From Dysidea avara (taxonomy: Eukaryota; Porifera; Demospongiae; Dictyoceratida; Dysideidae), in NCBI RefSeq assembly GCF_963678975.1, contig NC_089278.1, positions 9,451,479-9,515,478 of the forward strand: a DNA stretch of 64,000 nucleotides, written 5' to 3'. The notes under the pieces were generated by a model. It saw only the letters and a program-made list of their open reading frames with translations, searched no databases and had not been told where the DNA came from. Below are positions 11,566-22,157 of the stretch, in pieces (position 1 is the stretch's first letter; each line of letters starts with the position of its first letter). The translations under genes were made by a program, and so were the position numbers.

Positions 11566-14500
11566 ATGAGTAATTCTAAATTCACTTCAGATTCTGACCT
11601 TGATATACCACCGCCACAGTTTAGAGGCCGAAGGAAGTCAAGTGAGTGGCTATTTTGTTATGAAGGGGCTTGAATAATATGTTGTGTGTCACTCCTCTTA
11701 CTGCTATAGTCTTTGCTGAGCCATTTGATCCCACTACTGATATGGATGTAGAAAAGGTGGTGTTTTAGTTTTATTGTTTCTGTATGCTTCATAGTGTGTG
11801 CTTGACAGGTTATCTACCCCAAGACCGATGAGCAGAGGAGTCGTCTTCATGCCAGCATTGCTGACATCTTCATTTTCAAGACGCTTGATCCTGAGCAAGT
11901 CTCCGAGCTGGTTGATGCGATGTTTGTGAAAGAGGCAAGGCATGCATCTCCATGTGTGAATCTAATGCTGTTGTTTGAGCAGGTTTCTGATGGAGAGCAT
12001 GTGATTGACCAAGGAGACCAGGGTGACAACTTCTACATAATAGACAGGTGGGTGGGTATGCTACATAAAGTCAAAGACTATACATAGCTTTGTGAATCAC
12101 ATGTGTTAATCCTAGGAATACCTTTGTCTCACTATTAACAACATATTTAGGTCTTTACTGGTGTGCTTTGAGTTGGTTTGAGGGTAGTTAGTACATAGAA
12201 TGTGTCAAAATAACAAAGTTAGTTGGCATTTTCATTCTCTTTGTGTAGATATCAACAATGTATACATCATAGTACTTCACAGAACCTTTTGTGTGTGGCT
12301 TTAACTACAATGGACCCATACATGCTTCATACAGTACAAACCTATTTACCCATTGGTACTATCAACAGTTCATACATTACGAACTCTTGATATGTTTTAT
12401 TCAACATAATCATATTTCAAATGTATCCCCTAATAAACTTACTGCAGTAGCCAGGGGTTGGTCTTCCAGTGCTGTTCTCTTTGGCTGCAGGGGGACATTT
12501 GACATTCTTGTGAGTAAAGGCGGAGAAGATCCTAAGAAGGTGAGTTTGTGATACCTTTCATAGTGAGAACTACAAATGTATAGTGATATTTTTCACACAG
12601 ACTAAAATATGTAAATATTGTTCTAACTGTGGTGTTTGCCACCACAACTCCTCTAATAGAACATACAGGCAAGGTCACCTTGAAATCAATAAGTAACTAG
12701 AGACCTTTTATTGTATGCTAGGCAAGGTGGTAATATAACATGCATCACAATCTACATCATGCAGTGACTTACAACAGCTCATACTTTGCTTGAAGATTGC
12801 CAACCACAACAGTCTCTCTTCTCAGTAGTGTAAACAGCCAGTCACAGTTGAATCATATCTTCCTGACAAATATGCTGACAGCAGAAAACACACAAGTAAA
12901 TGTCTCCACAACATCTTTAAAAATTTTTCAGCATGCAAACTCTTAAGATTAATAAATAGTTTGACATGGTAATTCTATGCTATTGATGGAAACTATGCAC
13001 TTATTTATACAGTAGCAAACAGAGTGACCCAACTACATAACCTACCTTTCTAACAGCATTCCTATTGTAAAAGAGCAACAATAAATGTGTATACTCTACT
13101 AAATCAACCACTCACGCCCACTGATCAAATTGCAGCTCGCTCTTCATGGTCATTGTTCTTAAAGTCTTTGTGTCCACTAGTTCTTTGTCTAGAATTCTAT
13201 AAAGCCATACAAGCTCTGTAACTCACTGTTTTATAAAGTGACCAAATAAATCTCCCATAAAGCCTTACAAAGTTGTGAACGATTCAATTCTTTTGATGAT
13301 TTACTTCAAACGTTACACAAGTCAAAGTTTGGGACAATCGGCACTCCTGTCTGTAGTTCCCCAGTAAAGGAAAGCGTCGATCCCCTCAGGTTATAACTGT
13401 ACTCTGTCTGCTTTCCCATTCATGTAATGAAAGCATGCTCTCCCATGAATTCATAAATGGCTCAGACCACGGAGTGGTTGCCAGCTATTTGGAATTATAT
13501 GAAGAAGGTGAAGTTGAGCATATCAATGGTGTTTGGCCAGTTCTCTCAGTTGAACAGTTTTTCGCAGTAAAAATATCCTCCGGATAAAAATAAAAATCCA
13601 CAATCGAACCACCCACTTCGGCCTTTTGAATAGCTGCACCAACTGAAGTAGCGTGGGCACTGGGCAGACAGACGAGTCGCAAAGAGATCCACTTCCAGTG
13701 GACCAAAGTTTTCCTGTATTTTGTGGAATATGGAGGGAGACAGCTTCCAGTCTGTCCTGTCTGTCTGGGCTCGTGATTCTGCATCTGCGATAGTGTTCTG
13801 GATTCCGGGGAGGTGTTGAGCTGTGATGTGTATATTCCTCTCCAGACACCACATCCACAGATCCTTTGTCAGATTGACCAGGTCTCTTTGAGACTGTCCC
13901 CCCCAGATGGTTGATGTAAGCAACTGCTGTGGTATTGTCGATCCTCAGCAGGATGTTTAGTTTGGACTTGTTTTTTGCAAATGACTGTACTGCTAGTGTT
14001 GCTGCCAGCAACTCCAAACAGTTGATGTGGAGGGTTACCTCCTTCTGTGACCATGCTCCCCTTGTGGTTTGTATTCCACAGCGAGCTCCCCATTCCTGCA
14101 GTGATGCATCGGAGTCGATAATCATGTCTATCTCCCTCTTGAGGAGAGTCTTCCCATTCCATTTGGACATCTCCGTGTCCCACCATTTCAGCTCTTCCAA
14201 GCTGGCTGGCGAGAGGATCAGTGTTCCCTCGTAATCCTGGGAGTTGGTCTCCAGGGCATTGGAGAGAGCCATCTGCAGGTTTCTGTAGAAGAGGGGTGCA
14301 GGGGGAATTACGCATGTCGTTGAATTCCTTTTGCCCAATAGGCGTGCTAGTATTCGGGCTGAGGTTGGCCCCGCCATCCTCATTATCTGTCAAGACTCTG
14401 CTCGAATCTGTTTTATCTTGGTAGGAGGAAGTCGTAGCTCCATATTGATGGAGTTGACTGTGAGACCCAAGAACTCTATGGTCTGATCTGGGGTAAGCAC

Positions 14501-17500
14501 AGATTTCTCTGTGTTGATGATGAATCCCAGACACTCTAGTAGGTATACTACAGCTTGAGACTGATCCAGAGCTTGCTCCTTGGACTCTGCTATAAGGAGT
14601 ATGTCGTCTATGTAGACAATCATCTGAATCCCTCTCTGGCGTAACGCAGCCAGGGCTGGTTTCAGAGTCTTTGTGAACACCCATGGGGCGGAGCAGAGTC
14701 CAAAGGGAAGGCAGGTGAAGCGGAAGGTTTTCCCTTGGAATTGAAACTGCAGGTATCTCTGATGTGATTGGTGTATCGGAATTGCAAAGTATGTGTCCTT
14801 CAGGTCGATCTTTGCCAGCCAGTCTCCCTGCTCCAGAAGGTCCTTCAGGGTGTGAATTCCCTCCATCTTGAAGTGCTCTGGGTGAACAAAGCTGTTTAGC
14901 GCTTTGAGGTTGATGACGGGTCTTTGCCCCCCATCCTTTTTGGGTACCAGAAATATGTTTGAGTAGAAGTCCCTCTCCAAGGGGCACTCCACAGGTTGTA
15001 TCGCCTGTTTCTGTAGGAGTTTGAATATTTCCTCCTGTATTAGTGTGACCTGCTCCTAGGTATAGTGTGGAGGAGTTGGCCGTGACTCTTGGCGTGGCAT
15101 TGCCACAAAGTCTATCCGGTATCCCCGTACCATACTTAGTACCCACTGGTCCTGTGTTATGGCAGACCAGTTTGCCAAATAATGAGCCAACCTGCCTGCC
15201 TGCGGCAGGTCTGGTTGATGGCAATGTTCTACTCCGAGACATGCAATCTGATTCAATAGGGTACTTTTCCAATTCATTATCACACTTTTTGTAAAGGTGT
15301 GTGCATGAGTCACTTGTTCCAAGTGTTCTTCTGGAATAATTTTCCTTGGCTTGGACGTCCTCTCTGGGCTCCTCCCCCTCCTCGTGTCGGCTTGCGAGAG
15401 TAACCCCCCCCCCCCGGCTGTTGGGGGGGCCTGGTCGAAAAAATGGCTTGGACGTGCCAAGGGTGGACCTCATTGCCTTCACTTGATCCACATGCTGCTT
15501 CGACTTTTGGGCAAACTCCGGCCCAAATAAAGAGGGCGACGCTTCTCCGAAGTTTGAGTCCTCCTCGACCAGTGGGAGCAGTGCCTTATTCATCTGTGAG
15601 ATGACCTTTGTGCGTCGGAGGTGACTGATTCGGGCACTGGCATTTCCCAGTAGCTTAACTGCATCTGTGGCAGCACTAACAGTTTCCTTCGGGACGTCCT
15701 GCTTTGTTTCGAGGATGGCACTAAGTGGGGCAAGAGCATCAAGTACATGGGATTGAATTGTAGCCAACTCTTTGTCCACAGCCTTGGTTGCTGGTGGTAT
15801 CTCAGTCTTGAGGTAGCTATCCAGCTGAGGTGTCCGGGATGCTGTCACTTTAGGAAGAGAGTACACATTCCTTACTTTCAGGCGGTCTGCATACTCCAGT
15901 CTACTGGTACAGGCTTGTGAGATAATAGACCCCGTCTCCTCAGACACTGCAGCTACATTGGTGGGGGGAGCTTGGTGCTTACCCGGTCCCACGGGCTCAA
16001 TGTCGGAGTTGTACTCCCACTCAACTACCTCACTGTATTGAGGTGTATCAGGAATGTCCTCCCAGGATCGGGTCCTCTCACGAGTCGGACTCTTCGAGTT
16101 TCTGTCATGGCGGCCACGTGTTTCTCCCCGAGGTGGCAACGCTGATCTACTCCGAGATCGCTCAGGTAAGGAGCTGGGGTTCTCTCTCTGAGAGTGTGAC
16201 CCGCCTCTGTGGTCCTAGCTACTCCTAGATCGTGACCTCGAGGGTGAGTGACGTCTGTGGCACCGGCAAGAGTGCCGCTTGCCATGCTTCTTCCGCTTCT
16301 CCGAGCGATGCTTCAGCTTATTCAAGTCATTCTGTAAGCCGTCGAACTTGTCTGAAAGGTTTTTGACTAGAGACTCTAGTTCAGACATGACCGTTCGAAA
16401 TTAACTGCGAACACGTGTTTCAGCTAAGAAAAAGGCCGAAGTGGGTGGTTCGATTGTGGATTTTTATTTTTATCCGGAGAATATTTTTACTGCGAAAAGC
16501 TGTTCAACTGAGAGAACTGGCCAAACACCGTCGATATGTGAGACTGAGCCTTCTGAATTATAATCACTCTGCTTTCAAATAGCAGGAACCTTGCTTGGAG
16601 TGGACTCTACCGACTTGATGTCAAGGACTTCACATCTATCTTTAAGGAAACATCTATCTTTAAGGAAAGTTCTGATCAGTTTGGTAGGCCAATGGATGTA
16701 TAAACTAATTTAACAGGTGGATCATAAATGTCTGTGAATGGGGACCACAGTTGAGTCCTTGAAAACCCATTGGTTGAACTGCTAGATCTTGGAAGGAGAT
16801 GATCTGACCAGTGGTTTTTGGTAAGGTAAAATGCAGGCCTTTATCTAAGAGATGACTCATGAGGGGGCAATGTGTATAGGTAAGTATGCAACATGTAAAG
16901 AGGCCTGGGGGCATGCTGCTTCCCAGATTTTTTACTCTCAGATTGCTTTTGGTGCAATTCTCAGGTACCTGAGAGTAACCTCAGGTTATTACTGTTCCTG
17001 ATGCATTCTCAGGTACAGTTCTAGGTTACTGTACCTGCCAATACTTGTCATGTATTTCATTTATTACAATTATTTTTGTGTATTAGAGACTTGTATTTGA
17101 ACTTTGCTTAAAATTTAAGTTGTACTGTAAGAGAAGATGTAGCTGGTAAAGGATAATTATTACCAGATACTACTGGTCTATGATGGGCTGGCATGATGCG
17201 TCCAAGTCTTATGTCAACGAAGAGGTTGAAGGCATTGCACTTCTTTCGTTCAAAGTGTTTCCTCTACCACAGGTCTACTTATTGCTTGAGGAGATGGCAT
17301 AATTACTCATTACTGTTCGTGACACCCAGTGATACTTTGGGTAGTACCCTCCAGTTCAGCTGATCTTACCTGCAATGGTGTTGTGGGTGTACCCGTCTGA
17401 TGCTTTAGCATGTGTGCTTGTTAGTTTCATCAGTTGCTTCATCTCATCATGCACAAAATCATTATCAACTAGATCAGCGTTTTATTTCATTGTAATTGGT

Positions 17501-20500
17501 CCAACCGGCTTTCTATCACTTCTCTTGGACTATGGGGTGGACAGTGGATTGTCTTGTCACTTTTGACAGTAGTGTTGGTGAAGATCTATTGAGAGTGAGC
17601 TGTTACCAAGGGGGTATACACAGCAAAGAATTTACTACGTCAGAAAACATTTCACATGAGCCCAATAGACCCTGTAGAAAATACTGACGGAATGTATTGC
17701 TAGGGAAATAGAGTTCTACTTTACCTTTACTTTGCAATGGTGTAGATTTCACAAGTAAACAGTTCTGTTAAGGAGAAACTTACAGTAATGGACTTCCCAC
17801 GAAGGGTTACAGCACTCATTGACCGTATACAATTATCCATTCCTGGTATGTCATGAGTACACACAAGAAATGCATTTCTTTAAAATGATTTTACTAGTGC
17901 TTTTTATTAGTATCCCTTCTGGACTAATTCCCTGGGTTCTACTGTGTGGGAAAATGTCTTTTGCAATGTTTGCTGTAGTTAGATAACTGTCTGGGAAGTC
18001 TAGTCCACTGGATCCTACACTTTAAAACAAATTAAAGCTATTGTGAGACACCAGACCTTGGCCAATAAGACAATATTATAATGGCTTTACCTCTTCTATA
18101 GTCTGGCTTTATGTACTTCCCATGGGTCTGCACAGTGGAGAGGCTATGCTTTTCAATTGGAGTGATTTGGTCTGCAACAGTGATGATTCTTATGGTATTG
18201 GCAGTGAGTAGAATTGCTTGATGATGCGAGTTGGAGGACTCTACTTTTGCTGGTTGAGCTAGAACAAAGTCTAAATGCCATAGCATTTACATGTAAACTG
18301 TTAGTAGTATGCTATATGGTGATTATTGATCTGTATAAGGTGGAAACGTAAGATCCAAGCATTCTGTCAATAGGTCACCTTCAAGCCTGACCTTGCCAAA
18401 TAATGTTCTTGGGGTTGGTTGGGTGCCTTGCATAGTGACCAAATTAGAATGTACATAGACATTCCATTATTCAACTATATTTCTGTAGTATGGAACTTAT
18501 GACAACAAAGGGTCATTTGGCGAGTTGGCACTGATGTACAACACCCCAAGGTGAGTACAAGTATTGATAGTATTGAATGAATACTAAACTGGCTTGTTAC
18601 CTATACAGGGCTGCAACGATCGTCGCTACAAGTGATGGAGTACTGTGGGCATTGGTATGAACAAATTACAATGGAGTCCCTCAGAATATGGGCCCTGAGA
18701 TGTAGATGTCTTAATATAAATGAGGGCACTTGTTTGTGTTACCATCTCTACAAGTATTCATTTAGACCCCTAAACTCAGAACACTATAGTTGAGGGCGTC
18801 AGAATAGAGGGTGTATCCATTTGTACTTTGCAGGATATGTGTGATGTATATTTTACTTGTGGTGCTGTATAACAGGACCAGAGGTCGTTTAAGAGGATTG
18901 TGTGTACTGCTGCTTGCCGTAAGGTAAGTGTCATCAGTTTAGATAGTTAAAACAGTTTTATTATATTCTAGAGAGAAACATTTGAGAATCTGCTTGAGTC
19001 CGTTCCGATGTTATCTGCAATGGAAGTATGTGGAAGCATATTTTGTCACACCCTGTATTTTTGTTATCTATCCATACTTGTGTTATTCATATAAGCCTGT
19101 AATCCTATTTGTATGATGATTCTTGTAGCCTCCAATAATTGTAAGATTAAGTTATACAATGCAAAGCTCCTCACACCTGCAACTGTTTGAATTCTATTTA
19201 TGCCATTGAATGGCTACAAGTCATATCTTTGTATTACTAGAATTTGACAGTAGGTGATTTTGAATGGTATACAATATCAATTGCTGATACTCTACACCAT
19301 GCATTGATTACTGCTTGCCATTTTTGGTGTTTGTGTATATTATTTCTTTGCATTAGTGAAGTAGTCATGCAGTGTGTGTGGAGGATGTATAAAATTACCC
19401 TCCACAGTTTGTGGCTATAACACATCTGTGATGTGCATGTGTCCCTGTCCTTGTGCATGAGAGTACTTCTTGTGCGGTCTATTATCCTTTATAAAATTAT
19501 TTTGAGTTCCTTGGTCCTTACAAGGTACTTTATCTCCTCTATGTGTTGTGTATCCAGGAAAATTTAGTTTGGTTACTATGGCTTCTTGTATATTAGGTTT
19601 GTGGTGAATTACATCACAAGTGTTGTAAAACATTTTGCCGTTTTAGCAAACCACTTTGAATGTGCAGACCTTATAGAATTGATGATTTTATTGTGGCAAC
19701 AATGTGCTTGTTGTCCCTGGCTGTATACTGCCTATATCCCTTCCTTACTGACTTTACAGTTGTGCATGACCAGTAACTCAGTAGTAAGTCAGTCAGTCAG
19801 TCAGGTCTTCCATCATCCCATTAGCTCTCTTGCTCATTAGATAATTGTTATGATACATGTGTAATTAGTTTTGTATGTAAATAGTGGGATAGGGTGTAAG
19901 CTTCTCCATTGGATGTTCATGGTAGGAGGAAGCTCACATAGTTGTTTTAGATTGTTAGTGATTCTTATTGTTTGCAGTGTGACCATCCATCTTATGGTAT
20001 CATTAGTGGATGTGACTGGTGATCTTCTGAGAAAGACATTGATTGAAACTTGAATAATGCTTAACACCAAATATGTTTTTGGGTCTTCTTTGTCACCATC
20101 CATGAAAGTGACTTGCTTTATGGCATGCCCTTTTTAGTAATACCTTTTGTTAGTGGTGTCATATCCATTACTGTATTACTATCAATACATATTATCTTGG
20201 TATTGTGTTATCTTAATGACATATCACTTTTAGAAATATGAACGAATGAATTTAGCTGATGCGTGTGAGAGGAGAACATATACTGATGGAGAATGTATTA
20301 TCAAACAGGTTAGCCTATCAGACTGATATTACTGTATAGCATTCATTGTGCTCCAGGGAGATGACGCAGAACATTTTTTCTTGGTTGAAAGCGGGAAGGT
20401 GACAGTTACTAGGGAAGATCCTGTGAGTACTAGAACGACACCATTTTACTTTTAAATTCATTTTTATACTTTTGTAGAAGAAACCAGGAGAACAGGTGCA

Positions 20501-20897
20501 CCTTACCGATCTAACCAAAGGACAATATTTTGGAGGTAATTAATTAAAGGCTTGTGATGTTGTTGGTATTATGTGTTCTTACTTCATCAGAGTTGGCTTT
20601 GCTTACTAAAAAACCACGTGCTGCTTCAATCCATGCTGTCGGAGATGCCATTTGTGCAGGTTAGCAACCTTATTCCAGAATAGTGACCATTCACTATTCT
20701 CTTATTGTGACCAACAATAGCATATAGAGGTACTGAGGTTTCTTAATTTGCTCTGTCATGTAGTTGTGGATGTGGGTGCATTTGAGCGTCTCTTGGGACC
20801 GTGTATGGATATCATGAAGAGGAACATCGAAGGATACGAACAACAATTGATGGAGTTGTTTGGGACTTCTCTTGACCTATCTGAATTACGTCAGTGA
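11566..20897 (+). CDS. PKA type-II-like regulatory subunit, 14 exons
   Basis: cAMP-dependent protein kinase regulatory subunit: it holds the kinase catalytic subunit inactive until cAMP binds. Exons by splice sites and frame: 11566-11641, 11710-11756, 11809-11934, 11983-12047, 12491-12539, 18489-18550, 18609-18654, 18876-18923, 18972-19025, 20234-20308, 20357-20422, 20478-20535, 20591-20659, 20764-20897, giving 324 aa. The inhibitor site RRKSI (22-26) has a phosphorylatable Ser, as in RII. Two cAMP pockets follow: [14 protein letters not shown] (131-144) and [14 protein letters not shown] (256-269). The end ([19 protein letters not shown]) is typical of the family. Human RII is about 400 aa; the missing part is the N-terminal dimerization/docking domain, not found upstream. 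ATG 11,566 is the first visible start; an upstream exon could be spliced in. Intron 3 (47 nt) uses a GC donor. Confidence 0.93.
13487..13627 (+). repeat. DIRS terminal repeat, inverted relative to 16,430-16,566
   Basis: The core 13,527-13,627 is nearly identical to the reverse complement of 16,430-16,540 (shared run GGATTTTTATTTTTATCCGG). Similarity continues more weakly outward to an AATTATA-type edge near 13,487 and 16,566. Confidence 0.88.
13546..14383 (-). pseudogene. DIRS RNase H region, frameshifted
   Basis: The minus-strand frame from 14,383 shows an RNase H-like core: an [12 protein letters not shown] strand with the first Asp, then [11 protein letters not shown], then [18 protein letters not shown]. 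The frame then changes at the C tract 13,898-13,904 and resumes as [14 protein letters not shown] with [15 protein letters not shown], the last RNase H segment. The order matches DIRS elements, where RNase H follows RT in the same polyprotein. A TGA at 14,390 separates it from RT in the same frame. It ends at the terminal repeat with no recombinase. Confidence 0.85.
14390..15460 (-). pseudogene. DIRS reverse transcriptase, one in-frame stop
   Basis: The frame from 15,460 to 14,390 carries the RT palm: [55 protein letters not shown], the catalytic box [12 protein letters not shown], and EFLGLTVNS. These are DIRS-style RT blocks. The two adjacent catalytic Asp of YIDD are intact, but a TAG at 15,056-15,058 interrupts the segment between the gag-like end and RT, and a TGA ends RT. 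This is a dead copy, or one with homopolymer sequencing errors plus true stops. Confidence 0.9.
15403..16388 (-). pseudogene. DIRS gag-like region, broken
   Basis: It starts at ATG 16,388-16,386 with a short coiled-coil-like head ([20 protein letters not shown]), then a Lys/Arg/His/Ser-rich stretch and a TAG near 16,215. A second open segment (from about 16,139) includes [14 protein letters not shown] and [11 protein letters not shown], typical of DIRS first ORFs, and loses frame at the C tract 15,404-15,415. Such proteins are thought to act as nucleocapsid. No zinc knuckle is evident. Confidence 0.7.
16430..16566 (-). repeat. DIRS terminal repeat, inverted copy
   Basis: Partner of 13,487-13,627. 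The gag-like start codon lies just inside it, so this is the upstream end of the element. Confidence 0.88.
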
Positions 20898-21468
20898 AGG
20901 AGGTCCTGAGATTTCATGTAGCCAACTATCAACTCAACAGGACTATTAGACTTTATGTGTATATTATTAATATGTATTTATTGTTCAGTGATAGCTGGCA
21001 TGTGATTGGTTCCATGTCATTTTAAAGCAATTCAGTTTAAGAACTTGTGTTACATTTAACTATCAGTTGTGTTAGAAATAAATGAAAAGACTTTACATAA
21101 TGAAGCATTCGTTTTCTGCCTATTGTGGGTTGGTGCTGTCTACTTGAGGTTTTTTAAAAATTTTATGCACAAACTGTTGTATTGGGGTTTTATTCTGGTG
21201 GGTTGTCTTGGACTAAATTTATCAATTTGTCTGGCATTTCATTATTGCTCATTTCATTTAACTTCAAGCCTTTTTGGCCCTCATAAAATAGTTAATTGAC
21301 AAAATTATTGTCAATTATTAACCACTATCTTAAATCATGTAAGCCATTATTTGAGTGCTGGAGCTGTCAAGTTGTCATCAGTAATAATTGTCAGCATGAA
21401 CTGCATGGTAGGTACCATCATGAGGTGATGGGCATGTACAGTGTTTGTGCTATCCCAGCAGTAATAGT
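20898..21468 (+). other. PKA-R 3' flank with poly(A) signal
   Basis: AATAAA at 21,077-21,082 lies about 180 nt after the PKA-R stop and is the likely polyadenylation signal. Beyond it nothing recognisable precedes the MITE at 21,469. Confidence 0.55.
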
Positions 21469-21745
21469 GACCCAAGGGGGGCTCTTGATCCCCCTCCAAA
21501 AAATTTTAGTATACCAAGAGATACTATAATAGAGCAGTCACAGTATTAGAGCAGTGTGTAGCAAGCTATGTAAGGATTTTTATGTACTTTATCAGTAATA
21601 AATGTATATTTGGTGGGGTGGGCAGCTATTGTTAGCAGGCTGTGACCTGTTTTTCTTTATTGTTTTGGTCTCACCTTACCACACCAGACAATGTATAGTG
21701 CCATTTCATTTTGACCCCCGTTTCCAAAAGTCTGGATCCGCCCTG
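21469..21745. mobile_element. Probable non-autonomous hAT-like element
   Basis: The right end reads GGATCCGCCCTG, a hAT-style terminus in reverse (CAGGGCGGATCC). It is flanked by GTAATAAC, and the left flank is GTAATAGT, an imperfect 8-bp duplication. The left end is degraded. The interior (ATAGAGCAGTCACAGTATT, then a G-rich stretch and GTTAGCAGGCTGTGACCT) matches the interior of the better-preserved hAT MITE at 60,593-60,976, which supports the assignment. Confidence 0.55.
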
Positions 21746-21899
21746 GTAATAACTCTAGCACATTATCAGTTTGGTATTAACTAATATGTATACAACATAG
21801 TCCCAAAGTAGTACTATACTATGACCTGGGCCTGATCTATACAAAAGTGTCCTAAACTATTACTAGGTGGTTCAGTTAGCTACAAATCACTGATACATG

Positions 21900-22157
21900 A
21901 TTATTGTTACTTACCATTGACTGTATGGGACATTTGAATGGTTTAGTGAGTAGCCAAGGAGTATTCTAAGAACTCAAAATAAGGCAAGAAGTTCTTAAAG
22001 TGCATGAAGAAGTGGTCATGTTATAGATGACCATTTAAGCAGTGATAGAGTTTCACAGAACATAAAGATACCTTAAATATGCAGTGTCCATTTGGTATAT
22101 AAAGCTCACAGTTCAACACAGATTCAGTCAAGCTTTGCAATAGCAGCAAAGAAAAAG
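21900..22157 (+). promoter_or_regulatory. Peroxidase 1 proximal promoter and leader
   Basis: TATATAAA at 22,096-22,103 lies 62 bp before the start codon. About 200 bp upstream is recognisably shared with genes 2 and 3: an AGCAAGGA/GTATTC block, AAAATAAGG, AGAGTTTCACAGAA and TATATAAAGCTCACA. The leader CAGTCAAG...GCAAAGAAAAAG is also shared. Confidence 0.75.

Larger units (their letters stand above)
13487..16566 (-). mobile_element. Degraded DIRS-type retroelement with inverted repeats
   Basis: On the minus strand, in order: basic gag-like region, reverse transcriptase, RNase H, bounded by inverted terminal repeats at both ends. Inverted ends, no visible target duplication and the RT signatures YIDD and [10 protein letters not shown] point to DIRS rather than LTR elements. 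The tyrosine recombinase expected after RNase H is absent: the RNase H end runs straight into the terminal repeat, so about 3.1 kb remains. The inside is visibly more GC-rich than the host intron. Coding is broken by stops and by frame changes at a C tract (15,404-15,415) and a C tract (13,898-13,904). Confidence 0.88.
12540..18488. other. PKA-R intron 5 (5.9 kb) hosting a DIRS element
   Basis: This intron is far longer than its neighbours, mainly because of the antisense retroelement at 13,487-16,566. The flanks (12,540-13,480 and 16,570-18,480) are AT-rich and contain short inverted repeats around 16,930-17,045, but no gene I can support. Confidence 0.7.

Noticed and set aside
16432-16470. 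tRNA-like GGTTCGATT box B
   Set aside because: It is part of the DIRS inverted repeat; no cloverleaf could be drawn.
17390-17560. Minus-strand exon-like stretch with a GTAAG donor in PKA-R intron 5
   Set aside because: One short open stretch ends at a good donor, but flanking frames are full of stops and no partner exon or family could be recognised.
22092-22157. Upstream extension of the peroxidase 1 first exon
   Set aside because: The extended frame begins within the TATA box and has no ATG; the ATG at 22,158 begins a good signal peptide and is shared by genes 2 and 3.
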